From positions 1,056,230-1,120,229 of the forward strand of contig WARS01000007.1 of NCBI GenBank assembly GCA_008933995.1: a stretch of DNA of 64,000 nucleotides. Reading direction: 5' to 3'. The position numbers and the translations under genes were made by a program. The notes under the pieces were generated by a model. It saw nothing but the letters and a program-made list of their open reading frames with translations, searched no databases and had not been told where the DNA came from. Each line of letters opens with the position of its first letter. Positions within the stretch are counted from its first letter, which is position 1. This document shows, piece by piece, positions 27,254 through 40,200 of this stretch. Origin of the DNA: Datnioides undecimradiatus. Lineage: Eukaryota > Chordata > Actinopteri > Lobotiformes > Datnioididae.

Positions 27254-28207
27254 TCATCTGCTCAGGCCGGCAGGTTTCACCTCAGAGTCTGAATCGTAGT
27301 GCTCACACGGCAGACCCATGTTGGCCATCAGCGTTTCTTTCTCCACTGAGCGACTTCTCATGGACTCCCAGGCTCTCCTGAGGAAAGAGTTTAAAAAAAT
27401 GTCACCAAGTGACTCCACACGGCAACAAAAAGGACGGACCCCTCCTCGCGGTCGGTACCTTTTCACGAATATAAAAGCAGCAGCCGTCAGTAAAGCCACG
27501 AGGAAGAAGACACCAAGGATCAAAGCCACGTGGCTTCGCCCAGTGTCCGTCTCTTGACAGAACTCTCCCCTGTAACCAGCCGCACACTGGCAGCGAGTGA
27601 CTTTGCCTTCTGTGATGCAGTGGCCGTGACCGTGGCAGCGCTGGAGATCACAGGATGGGGAGCCTTTTCTCACCGACAGGACAGAGTTCTTGTTGGCGTC
27701 GGGTCGAGGCTGTGAGGGGGACTGGGGAGGGCGGACGTCACCGGCTTTGGTGCCAGAGGAAGCAGAGTTTGTGTTTGGACCTGAGGAGAAAGTCTGAGTG
27801 TTCATCTCGTTTCTGCACACAAGGAGCGACCTCACCATCACCAGAGGGGCGAGCGGTGCCAGCCCAGAAAACAATCTGCCAGTTAACACCATGATTCAAA
27901 TGAGATCAGCACTTCATTACTGCTCTTCCTTTTCATGAGTGGGGGAAATCAGAGTTTGGGTTAAACTCACAGCCCTGTTCGTCTGACTGGTCCTGACAGT
28001 CCACGTGTCCGTCACAGAACCTCCTGCTGCTGATGCACTTGCTACCGTCAAAGCAGTATTCTTCCCCAGATGGGCAGTCGGGGAGGGGGGCGCAGGAAGT
28101 GTCATTGAGAGCAAAGAAGCCCCGGCCACATTTACACGTCCGACCGCCAGGATAGGCCAGACACAGGTGGACGCATCCGCCATTGTTTTTAGAGCAGCTG
28201 TTAGTTC
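27254..28207 (-). other. lrp13: LRP exons 38-40: EGF, LDLa, EGF, transmembrane segment, tail
   Basis: Exon 27971-28207 holds EGF plus the last LDLa ([16 protein letters not shown], whose last Cys is split across the junction). Exon 27459-27780 holds a Pro/Ser linker, an EGF and the membrane span [20 protein letters not shown]. An 81-nt intron follows, then the last exon. The tail after the span is about 43 residues, with [12 protein letters not shown] and [10 protein letters not shown]. It has no NPxY motif. EKETLM fits an acidic dileucine-like signal and YDSDSE has acidic residues around a Tyr and two Ser, so internalisation may use these instead. Confidence 0.85.
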
Positions 28208-31200
28208 CTGGAGGATGTCGGTAAGAGAGGATTAGTAAATGACAAACTCACTGTGTCTGAGAGGAAGTGAGGTGGGTTCACACTTAAAGCAAGCTGTTAT
28301 AACTCACACTACTACTGAGTAATGGGAGTTATAGCAGTGATGCACACCAGAAGATGGAAAAGCTGCGTCAGACCTCCTCCTCACATGTCAATCACTCTGT
28401 TCTGGCTGTGAACACTAATCAGAGCCTCCTGGCTGTTTGCACTGACAATCTGCATTGGCAGTGGGAGCACCCTGCAGTGCCAGATGGAGAAAACAAGCTT
28501 GGGGTGAGTCCAGGAAATGTGAAACAGAGGTGTGTCGACATTCATCCATGAATAATTATGAAAGGACATCGCGATTCATGATGTGAATAATACTGCTGCC
28601 TCTGTGTGGATAGATGTGTATATCCAGCTTCTGTTGGACATGTATGTTTATGACAGTGACAAACTGATCTCACACACACACACACACACCCTTAATTAGC
28701 AGCATCACCTGCCAGCAACTGTTGTTTAATCAGCAAACACACACACGTGCAAGAGTTGTTTCAGTACCTTCAGAGTCCAGTAAGCTCACTGCGGTGCTTC
28801 ACTGCTAATTTAACAGATTGTGTTTGCAGAATTTAATGCAAGTGAAACCCCACAAACCCCAGCGACTGTCTTCGGTATGTGCGACACAGCAAACTAACAA
28901 ACATTTGCTTAGACCTGTGTGACAGGTCAAGGCGTGCGTAAGAGGGTGTGCTGTCCAAGTGTGTGTGTGTGGGTGTGTTGAGCTCAATTCACCACTGCAG
29001 TTTCCCACTGCAGCACACACAGTGTACCAGGCCAGGATCTCCCACAGCTTGCCAAACCCCATCTCTGTGCAGGTATCACATCACCCTGCCATCTATTCAA
29101 CTATTCAGCTCAAACAGAGCCTGGGTGACTCTTTTCATGCTGCTCCGAGTGTGTGATACCACACATTTGCTGCTCCCTGCAGGAAGAGTCGGTGTCAAAG
29201 TCACAGCGAGCAGATGGCCTAAATCCTGATTTGCTACGGGGAAACTGGTTGGACGGGCTGAGTTCTACAATTAGGCTGGTAGTGGTGCTGCAAGCCTGTT
29301 GGACAGCGTTACAAACCTGGGCAGGAATCGTGCAGCACGATGTGAGGAGGATTTCAGTGCTGATGAGACTCTCATGCATCAGAACAATCAAGCCCTCTGA
29401 CTGACCTACAGATGGAACTTGTTTTTGTCTGATCTGAAGTCGCTCATTTTGCTTCATGTTATTTTAAACTAGGATTCATTTCTCCTGTGGTTTCATTTCT
29501 TGATTTGTACCATGGTGACACCTGCTCTCCAGACTGCCATCTAGTACATACAGTGCACAGATAACAGAGGGAAGCCAGCAGCGAAGCAAACTGAAGGCTG
29601 TTGGCCTGTTACCGGCCTGAAAGCTGTTATTTTCCTGCATATTTGTTCTACTGAAGTTCACCTGAACGCCTCTCTTATGCAGGTTGTACTGTACTTTGAA
29701 CTAAACCTGCAGGGCTGAAGAAGTTACCCACCAGACTGGCTGTTGCTGCTGTAGGCTCTGACCTGCGTCAGGCTGGTCTTTGTCTCAAACCACAGTTGGT
29801 TGGGCTGGAGACCGTCACCGAACCACAGTTTGGTTACATCTACGGAGTTTGGAAAAACACACAGAGGAAAACTCAAGAAAGCTACTCTCAGACAAGGCAG
29901 AGCAGTTTGCTACAGAGCAGCTGACTGAATAATTCATTGTTCCACTGGTGTGTGATGCCATCTGCTGCCTGAAACAGACTGAGGAGAGAGAGAAGTGAGA
30001 GAAATGAAATGGCACAAGCAGAACTCAACAGGTTGGTGGAGTGCAACAGGAAGAATACATCGAGCCCTTAGACTTCCCTGAAGGTCAGTGAGTGTCCGAC
30101 TCTTCAAACTGGGGTGTTGCTAAACACAAACAGTGCTTCCATCTTTACCTTTGTCCAGAGTGACCCAGAGGAGGATGTCCTCAGTATGCGTGAGGGACAT
30201 GAGCAGACCTGAGCCTGTTTTGTACTGTTTATATCCCGTCCCATCCACTCCAATAGAGCCGATTACACCTTCGCCTGGACAGAGAGTGATCGGGTGCACT
30301 CAGGCTGGTGGAGACAACTACATGTTGTTTATATTTAACTTTGTCTCTTTATCTAACCTGTGTCAGCCCAGTAGATCGTAGTTCCTTGATTGGAGAAGAC
30401 CAGCGAGGTGGGGACGCTCGACTTCCTCCACAGCACAGCTTTGTTACGTCCGTCCATCCAGGCACAGTCCACCTCTGCCTGGCTCTTCCCACTCGCCGCG
30501 ATGATTGCTGTGTAGCAAAGTCGTCCTGAGGGGGGGTGCAGCGCAATGGACGTGGTTCCCTGAGAAGGACGAGTGAGACCTGGGGTAAATGAATCTTTAA
30601 AGTAAGAGGTTAAACATCTTTGAGGTTCTAGAGGTTTCGCCCAACTTTTATACAATTAAAGACTTCGCTCCTGCACCTTCAGCGACCCCTGCAGCAGTGA
30701 GATGGTGTAGCCATCATGGCGGGAGCTCACATGGAGGTCAGGTCTCTCAGCGCTGCTCCAGTAGAGGTTGGAGGTCACCCAGTCGACTGCTAGAGCCATT
30801 ACCAAATCATCCTTGTGGAGGAGGAGAGGTTTAGTTTCCAGAATTAGTTTCCACAGCAAGAAAAAAGCTATTTTAAAAGCAGAGGAAGGAGGCAACAAAT
30901 ATAAACAGGAAATATCAAAACATCAGAACATTTGAGTGTCAATAAAAATAGCCTGAAAACATGGAAAACAAAGCTCTTTATGGCCTTAAATGATATTTTT
31001 GCCAGGATGTGAATACCTGTCATTTCCCCTGAAAAGCGGCTTATGCCTACCTTCAGTTTTAGGATTTGCCCCAAAGGTGTGAGTCCCTGTCTCGACCTGG
31101 AGCTGCTCAGTTTCAGCACCTCTACGGTTCCTTGTCCCGCATCAGCTATGTACACAGAAAGCTCCCAGACGGAGATGTCCAGTCCCGACGCCTCCGTCAC

Positions 31201-34200
31201 ACCAGGCAGGGCTAAAGCTCGGTTGTTGGGCATTTTTTTCAGAGCGACACCGTCACGACGCATGGAGCGCAGGTAAATCTACAAGCAGCAGGAAGGTGAG
31301 ATCACAGAGAGCGAGCGTGAGATGAAAAACAAAGTGCATCATCAAAAGCCTCTGACCAGAGGCGTTTCTAAAGTATGTTTTTCAGAATCAGGAATAAAGA
31401 CCAGCAGCCGCTCTGGTCCCGACACCACAATTAGACCATTCACCTGGTAGACAGTTGTGCGGGACAAAAGCAGGATGAAAGATGACTCCGTGGGCACAGA
31501 GCAGGTGATCTTGTCCTTGGAAAGTAGCATTCCCTTTGGGCACCGGCAGACTGCTGTAGGCCCCCTCACTGTCGGAGCTCCCGATGACCCCGGTGCCCCA
31601 GACCTTGCCCTGCCCGCTGGGGCAAGGAGACACAGGTGGGAGCAGCGGAGCTGGTCACAAGGGCTGGATATGGAGGGCTGGGAAAAGGTGTGCATGAGCT
31701 GGGGAGAGAGGAAACAACACTCACAGCTTTGACTAAAAGCTACTGTCTTTCTGCCAGAACACTAGCCGGGAGTTGATGAAATGAAATATTAACGCTGAAT
31801 AAGCAGCTTCAGGATTTCTAACTACACCATCAGAAGCCGAAGACTCACTTTCAGTCCAAATGGCTGCCCTGGTCTCTTGAGGAGAACCTTCTGATCTTTT
31901 CCTGTGCTCTTGTCGGCTGAGCGGACGGTTCGTCTTTTCGTGTCCGACCAGAAGACTCTGTCGTTGAAGACGGCCACAGAGAAAGGGCTCGGTGTTTCGG
32001 CTAACTGGAGGATCTAAAGTGAGAGCAGGGGACAGTCAAATGACGCCAAAACTTCGAAGTTGGTCCAAGTATTTCCATCAGCTGGTGTTTACCTTGATAT
32101 TGTCTCCATCCAGAAAGGCCGAGCCAATGCAGCGCAGCTTCTCATCGGCCCAGTAGACCCTGTTGTCCAGGAGGTCGTAGGCCAGACTGACCGGCCAGAT
32201 CAGGTCTCGGCTCACCACCACCTTCCTCTTTGAACCGTCCATGCCAGACCGCTCGATCTGAGGTGTGCTGCCGATCTCAGACCACAGCATCAACCTAAAG
32301 GTGTTGACGGCGCAGCATGTGCAATGGTGACACATTTAAAAAAAAAAAAAAAAAAGAGACATCCACTTGTCAGAAATTTAAAGCAATCAGGCTTCTAACC
32401 CTCTGTGTGGCAGCAGGACCAGCGAGCTCGGCTGCTCCAGGTCTTCACCCAGCACCACGGTGTAGTCTTGAGACCTCACTGTGGTGTCGCTGAGCTTCAC
32501 AGCCAGAATCTGGCCCACCAGTCCATCCACCCAGTACAGGTTCTGACCAACCCAGTCCACAGCGATGAAGTCCGACTTCACTCCTGTAATGAGATCATGT
32601 TTGCTGAGGCGTTAATCGGGCACCTTGCAACCTAGCTGATATAATAAACCCTCCAGAAGACGCCTCATTACAGAAGTGTAGAGTTCCTGGGACAGCTGTA
32701 CCTTTGATAAGTGTCCCCTTGTTGTTTGACTGTTTCATGTCAGCCCAGCGGATGCTCTTGTAGTCGGGGCTCAGCCAGTAAACCCTCTGTTGAGCCCAGT
32801 GATAATCCAGCGAGAAGACCGGCCGACTGGCAGAGGACAGCAGACGCAAGGCGCTACTGTGGACTCCAAGCAGTAACAGCTCCGACTGCACGGACGCCAG
32901 GAGCAGGGGCTCGTCTAGAGATGCAAACACTACCAGTGAGTTCTAGATCAACCAATACGGCAGAGAATAAACCTGAGCACAGATTTAAAAAGCAGCAATG
33001 GTTTAACAGTCAGCTGCTAAAAAACATCCGCTGCATTCACACGACTTATAGAATCCAAGCAGAGACACGCAGCACCTTTGGTCTTGCAGCTTTTGTTGTC
33101 GGGCTCCAGATAGAAGCCAGGGTGACAGTGACAGACGTAAGAGCCTCGGCTGTTCAGGCAGGTGTGTTTGCACGCAGCATGTTGCATCGCATTGCATTCG
33201 TCGATGTCCGCGCAGGACACAACACTGGACTGGAGTCTGAAACCGGCAGCGCAGTAACACCTCTGCAGAAGTAAAGACAGTCTACTGCAATTCCAGTTTG
33301 GCGCAAAGCAGGGAAAACACAGACACGCGTGTTGTGTACTGACCGGGCCGCTTGGGGTGCTGACACAGTGGTGGTCACACTGAGGGGCCGATGGACTGGA
33401 GCAGTTGCGCTGAGCACATCCCGCGCCCTCATCTGAACTGTCGGCACAGTTGGTGAAGCCGTTACACACCAGTCGGGGGTCCACGCATTCCCCGCTGCCA
33501 CACTGGTAAAGGTGGGGGGGGCATTTTCTCTGGCTGCCTGTCAGAGCAGATGCACACATTCACTCAGACTCTGATTAAAATGCATTTCATGGTGTTACAG
33601 AGCGCTGGGACCATACATGGAGGTTTTTAAACACTCAGATCAACAAAAAATGAAAGATACATGGACTTAACGCAACATGAAGACCTGTTCCGGTATAATT
33701 AGACCTGGAGCATTTTGCGGAGCAGCGTGTGCAGCTTAGTGTGGCTCAAAATTACGGTATGGGTGCATGAATGGAGAGACCTGAAACCTCGTTTGAGCTT
33801 TGAAGCACGTCCACTTGAAGGACAAAGCACATCTCTAATGGCTCGTGAAAGTGAGATGAGACGGCAGATGGGGAATGAACTAAATTCACAGTCGTTTTGA
33901 AAAAGATAACATCATCATTATTACATTACGCTGTATTAGCATAACTAATCCTTTCCAAACAGGCCTGAGTAAATGCAATGACCTCCATAACAAAAGAAGC
34001 TGACGTGCCACGAATATCGCTCACATTTGTCCTCGTCGATGCCGTTGTGGCAGTCCTTCTTCCCATCACACCTCCAGGACAGAGGGATGCACTGGCTGCT
34101 GTCTCCACACTGCCACTGGTAGCTCCTGCACTTTGCTGGTGGCGACACGCAGTTCTGGATACAAATGATGAGACCAAGCCTCGTTTGACAAGCAAAGCTA

Positions 34201-37200
34201 AACTAGGTTGCATCACAAAGCAGAGAACGTTTGACAAGCAAAAGGGAAGCTAACTTCATCTCAGTCCCACAGGAGCTCTTTACCTTCTCATCCGAGCCGT
34301 CTTTGCAGTCGTCCTCTCCATCGCAGAGCCACTCTTTCTGCAGGCACTCATGGCTGTTCGGACAGCGAAGCTGCGCCGGGCAGCGCGGGGGTCGCGTGCA
34401 AGCCACCTCATCCGAGTGGTCGCTGCAGTCAGCGTATCCATCGCATCTCAGGGCCTCAGACACGCACTGACCACTAGCACAGCGGTACTGGTTAATAGCA
34501 CAGGCTACCAAACCTGGAGCGAGGAAACAAACGTGGATATCAAAATGTTTTATGTTTAAATTCATTTAAATTGGAGTTTCTGGGCATCACCTACCACACT
34601 TTTCCTCATCTGAGCCGTCCGCGCAGTCTTTCTCGCCGTCACACAGGAAGGTCTCTGGGATACAGCGGGTGCTGTTATCACAGCGCTGATGGCAGCCCTC
34701 AGCCAGACTTGAACAGTCCATTTCATCGGATCGGTCTTGACAGTTGTACTGGCCGTCACACACCTGCTCCTGTGGGATGCATCTATTCCCGTGAGCACAC
34801 TGGAACTCAGCTGGGGGCAGAACACAGACACAGGTGATCAAACACTGCATGTAGAGAGTTTATCATTGATTTGCCATTCAGTCTCCTGAATACTCTGGTA
34901 GTTTCCTGGTGAGCGTGATCAAACGTAAGTCTCGACTGAGTGGAAATTCAATTTAGAAATCCACCCCAAGAAACTCAAAGCTTCAACAGTAAACCAGTTA
35001 GTGTTATTAACTGATAAACCAAAGTTCATAATGTTGCACTAATACTGGAAACAGATTCATGTGAGTGCTTTGTTGCTGTGTCAAACTGCTTTTTTACCAG
35101 CTCAGTGCACTAAGACGAACCTGATTTGCACTGAGCGGCACAGCCCTCTTCATCGGATCCATCCCGACAGTCCCTCTCTCCGTCACACACGTGGCTGTAC
35201 ATGACACACTCCAGGCCGTCTCTGCATGGCTTGAAACCTTTGCGGCACCTCAGCGGGGCTGATCTGGCACTGAGCCCATTGATGGAGGCTGGGCCGAGAG
35301 ACAATGATGCATTCAGTGTTTTATGAAGAGCTCCAGCTTAGATTTGAGATCGGGGCAAAGAAACAGCAGAGTCGAGGATTGTTTCATAGATTGAATTCAT
35401 GCGACGTTGTAAGCCGAGACAAACTGAGCGGCTGATTTCTGCTACAGTGCAGCTGGATTAGTGGTAGTGTGCTGCTATTGCTGCTGGGATGCTGACTCAC
35501 GTTTGGGAAGGTTAGGATGTTACGATGTGGTTGTGTGCTGATTGCTATGATATTTTGGGCAGTTTCCAGGGGACTGGAGGGGGTCGTTACGGTGTATTGT
35601 TTGCTTACAGTGGTAGGAGGTTAAAGGTTGCTATGGTGGCCTTGGAAGTTGAGGTGATGACTTGGTAGAAGTGAGAATACTCACATAAGTGAGATCACTG
35701 TGTTGCAACAACTACTGCTGCTGCTTTAAACACATCAATGTTATTGTGCAGGTTTCTCGTCAGCTTACAGGGAGCAGTAAGATCTGCTGACTGGCACCGC
35801 TTCTCATCTGAGCCGTCGGGACAGTGGGCACGGCCGTCACACACTTGTGTTCTGGGGACGCACTTTCTCCGGTCGCTGCACAAGAAGTCGTCTGATGTGG
35901 GTGAAGAACAAAGTGTCAGTTTGAGGAGGAGGGAGGAGTTAATGGTGCTAATAATCATACTACAGTGCTGCAGCCTCATTGTGGGAGAGTATTAAAAAAA
36001 TAGATTACAGACATAAACGTCTGCTTCCTTTGCCTCGCGGTCATTAACTGACCTGGCTCTTTACAGTGGACCACACAGTTGTTCTCATCGAATCCATCAG
36101 GGCAGTCTGTCTGTCCGTCACACAGCTGATTTGGAGAGACACACTGTGATGAACCTGGACAAAGAACTGATGGAGTGATGCAACGTGATGCAGGAGAAGG
36201 TGCAGAAGCCACTGTTGTTGCAGCAGTAACAGGGTCTGTGAGAGAGGAAAGATGTCAAAGTTCAGATTCGTTTGTGCTCAGTTTATGCCCTCAAGTTTCC
36301 GTCGGTATGGTTTTTCTGGGCTCACCGCAGCCCATCTCATCTGTGCCATCCAGGCAGTCTCTCTCTCCATCGCACAGGAATTTCTTCGGGATGCAGCGAT
36401 TGCCGTCGGCGCAGCGGTGCTCGCAGCTCTTGGTTCGCTCCTTGCAGTCCAGTTCATCAGACTGGTCCCGACACTGCGACTTGCCGTCGCACACCTGAGC
36501 CTCGGGGATGCACATCTTCCCATGAGCGCACCGAAACTCACCTGGGGTGGAGTACAAAGAAAAGGTGTGACCATTTAAACGAAGAAGCCTTCCAGCCAGC
36601 AGAGGGTGTAGCTTCTGTCCACTCTGCTCCGACTTCCCCTCTTCTCGTGTTCTTTGATTTATTGGTAATCTGGTGACTGAACTTTGTGGATGACATTTCC
36701 TTGAAAACTAAAAAATGCCATCAATGATATGATTCAAGAGTTAATTGTTCATCAGGATCTATCAGACTTTCAGTGAAACAACCTTGTTTGCAGGTTTCCG
36801 CACACCCCTCTTCATCCGATCCGTCCCTGCAGTCTGTCTCTCCGTCACACACGTGGCTGTATAAAACACACTCTGTGCCGTCATTACATGGCTTCGAGCC
36901 CACGCGGCACTTCAGGACGTTTGGTGGAGGAGCTGTGGGAGGAGTGACACTCGGACAGCCGGCCTCATCTGAGCCGTCGTGACAATGAGCGCGGCCGTCA
37001 CACAGCAGAGCCTTGGAGACGCAGCTCCTCCGGTCTTTGCAGTGGAAGTCGCCTGAAGAGGAAACATTAACCATGTCCAACACGATACAAAATCAACATG
37101 AGATAACATCAAAACAACAATGTGACCTCTTACTCTTGCTGGGACATCTTCTCACGCAGTTCTCATCAGATCCATCGGGACAGTCTCTCTTTCCATCACA

Positions 37201-40200
37201 GAACTGTGTTGGGCTGATGCACAGAGAAGAACCTGGGCACAGAACTGAAGGACTGCTGCAGGACGGCTTGACGGGAGGCTCAGTAAAGGCTTTGGCTGGT
37301 ACAGGAGGTTCATCTGAACCGACGCTGTGTGTAGCAGTGGTGGGAACCGTCTGTGCAGCATCTGCAGTGAGAAACGTGAAGAAAGTGTTTGTCCTGCCTT
37401 TTTACACTGACCTTTTAAAACTGACAGAAAAGATGAAAGAGAGCTGTATCACCTTTAATATACATGGGGGTGTGAAACTTATTAAGCTACAAGGAAACAT
37501 TCAGGATGACAGCAGATCATTCATTCCACTTTGAACAGAAACTCACCACACCCCTCTTCATCCGATCCGTCCCTGCAGTCTGTCTCTCCGTCACACACGT
37601 GGCTGTATAAAACACACTCTGTGCCGTCATTACATGGCTTTGAGCCCACGCGGCACTTCAGGACGTTTGGTGGAGCTGTGGGAGGAGTGACACTCGGACA
37701 GCCGACCTCATCTGAGCCGTCGTGACAATGAGCGCGGCCGTCACACAGCAGAGCCTTGGAGACGCAGCTCCTCTGGTCTTTGCACTTGAAATCCTCTAAA
37801 ATTGCAAATCAAAAAGGGCAGAAAGGAAAGGACTCCAGGAGCAGTGTGGATTTTTATTCCTCACAAAGTTTCCAAGATCTCATGGATGCAACTCTGTCAA
37901 CACTCACCTTTAGATGGACATGTGGTTACGCAAGAGTCTTCATCATCTCCATCAGGGCAGTCCTTTATCCCGTCGCACAGCTGGGCCTGAGAGAGGCACA
38001 CTGATGCGTGCCGACACAGCACTGAGGGCTCGCTGCAGACTGGAGTACTGGGAACTGTGGAAAGTCAACAAATATCCACCTTTACATAGATGTTACTCAA
38101 CACGCTTTAAGGAAAAACAAGAACAAGAAAAGTCTACTTTGACGACTTCTGTTTTACATTTCTAGTTTCAGGATTAAAGGGGTTTTATCTGCGCTGCTAA
38201 CGGGCTGAGACTGACAAAGACAAAGTGCGACAAACAGAAAATGTAGCACATAATAAAAAGCAAACAAATCCGAGAGACATCGTCCTAATAATATAACATC
38301 AGGTATTCACATGTGATAGGTCAACAGGGTCTGACCTGCACGGACGTCTCCGAGTGCAAGGATCACACTCAAGATGTGACCTCTCACAGACACGTCTTTG
38401 ACAGCGCTCCCATCACGCCGGTCCCACAGACTCATGACATCATCAGAAAGGGACAACAGGAAGGGCTCAAAGGCAGCTACGATCGAGCCTGAGATGTTCC
38501 ATCTTCTACCGGCTCGGTGGCTTCTTTCCTGCAGCAGACTCATTGCTGTCAAACCTGTGCAACACAAAAAACTAGTTAAACCAGTCTGCGCTGCAGAGAT
38601 ACAGTCCAACCCAAACTCGCCCTAAAAGATGCGTCATTGCTTCAGCTGCTGAGACATCTGAGCCTGAGAAACAACATTGTGATCTGTGGAGGGGACAGAC
38701 CTGCCCTTTTAGAGTTCCAGAGCAGACTATTAGCCCTGAGGTCGAAGGCGATGCTCCCCCTGACCCCCCCTGCTGCTAAGTGCAGCAGCTCCTCAGCCTG
38801 CCCTCCCCTCATGCTCATGGAGAGGATTCGCTCATCCTCCAGCCACAGGATGCCGCCCCTCAGCCAGTCCAGATACACGTCTCGAATCTCCTTTGTTGTG
38901 TGGTACAGCTGCTGAGGGTGTTGACCGTCGACCGCGATGGTGCCGATGCGGTTTTGGTCACATGACACCCAGTAAATGCTGCCGCTCCTCTGGTCTACTT
39001 TAATCAGACAAACTACAGGAGGGAAATATAGAAGATGAATGACTTGATAATTATCATCTTATTTTCTGTAAACTATTGCTAGCTTCTTGACCAAACCAAA
39101 CCAAACCAAACCCAAAGCATTAACCTGGCAGCGGAGTCGGGACCACCTCGGTCTTGACCTGGGTTAGACTGGTGCGCTGGATGTGGCCAGTTTGGTTAGC
39201 CCAGTACAGCCAGTCTCTGTACCAGTCCAGATCAAACGACAGGATGCCGTCGTCCGTGGCAAACAGCTGGATCTCAGTGGTCTCTCCGCCTCTGAACTCC
39301 AACATGCTGATGCTGCTGACGGTAGCATATATAAACCTTGGATCTGTGGGGGAAGAGATTCATGTTCACAGAGTTACACGTGTTTACCAGAGTGATCCCA
39401 GATCTCACAACCCATAAAAAGTGGATTTTAAACTAGAACCGCTGGACCTGACGCAACTTCCATCACTTGTCTTCCTTCAAGACTGAAGGAGGGCACTTGT
39501 AACACAGGTGCATTAAAATGATGATAACCTACATTCACACGTCCCATCAAGCAACGGGACTTTGGAGTTTGGACAAGTGCAGGTGAATCCAACAGGGTTG
39601 CCCTTAGTCAGCTGGCACAGGCGACAGGAAGTCTTTGCACACGCAGAGGAACCTGATGACGACAAGATGAGACACACTGACATGCGATGGGGGAGAGGGG
39701 GCTCATCTGGACGACATCAGATGTCACAGTACTCCTACCCAAATAACTCGATATCAGCAGTGAGAACATTGTAAGATGATTTTTGGTGCTTTCACTAATT
39801 AAGACCCTTGATCACAATCAGATTACATTTTATTTATACACATGCAGCGTATTGCACATCAGGAACTAAGTCTTAATGTGACAGACTGTAAGTGATAACC
39901 ATGCTGTCTGTTGCTGCAGTCAGTACCTCGAGGCTGCTGCAGCTCGTGGTAGACAGTGAATACTGGCAGTGCAGCTCTCCAGATGAATTTCTTCTGGTCC
40001 GGCTGGTTCTGTGGAACCTGCCACAGTCCTTTATCGTCCACCCAGTAGAAGGAGCTTTCAAACACGGCCAGGCTGAGGGCCGGTCTGCCGTTGAACAGTC
40101 CTGTGATGGAGTGCCGGCCGGTCCCATCCATCTTCACCGTCTCTATAGTCTGATAGAGAGAAATTTGTGTCTAAAGAATCTCGTCATCATGTCGAGTAAG

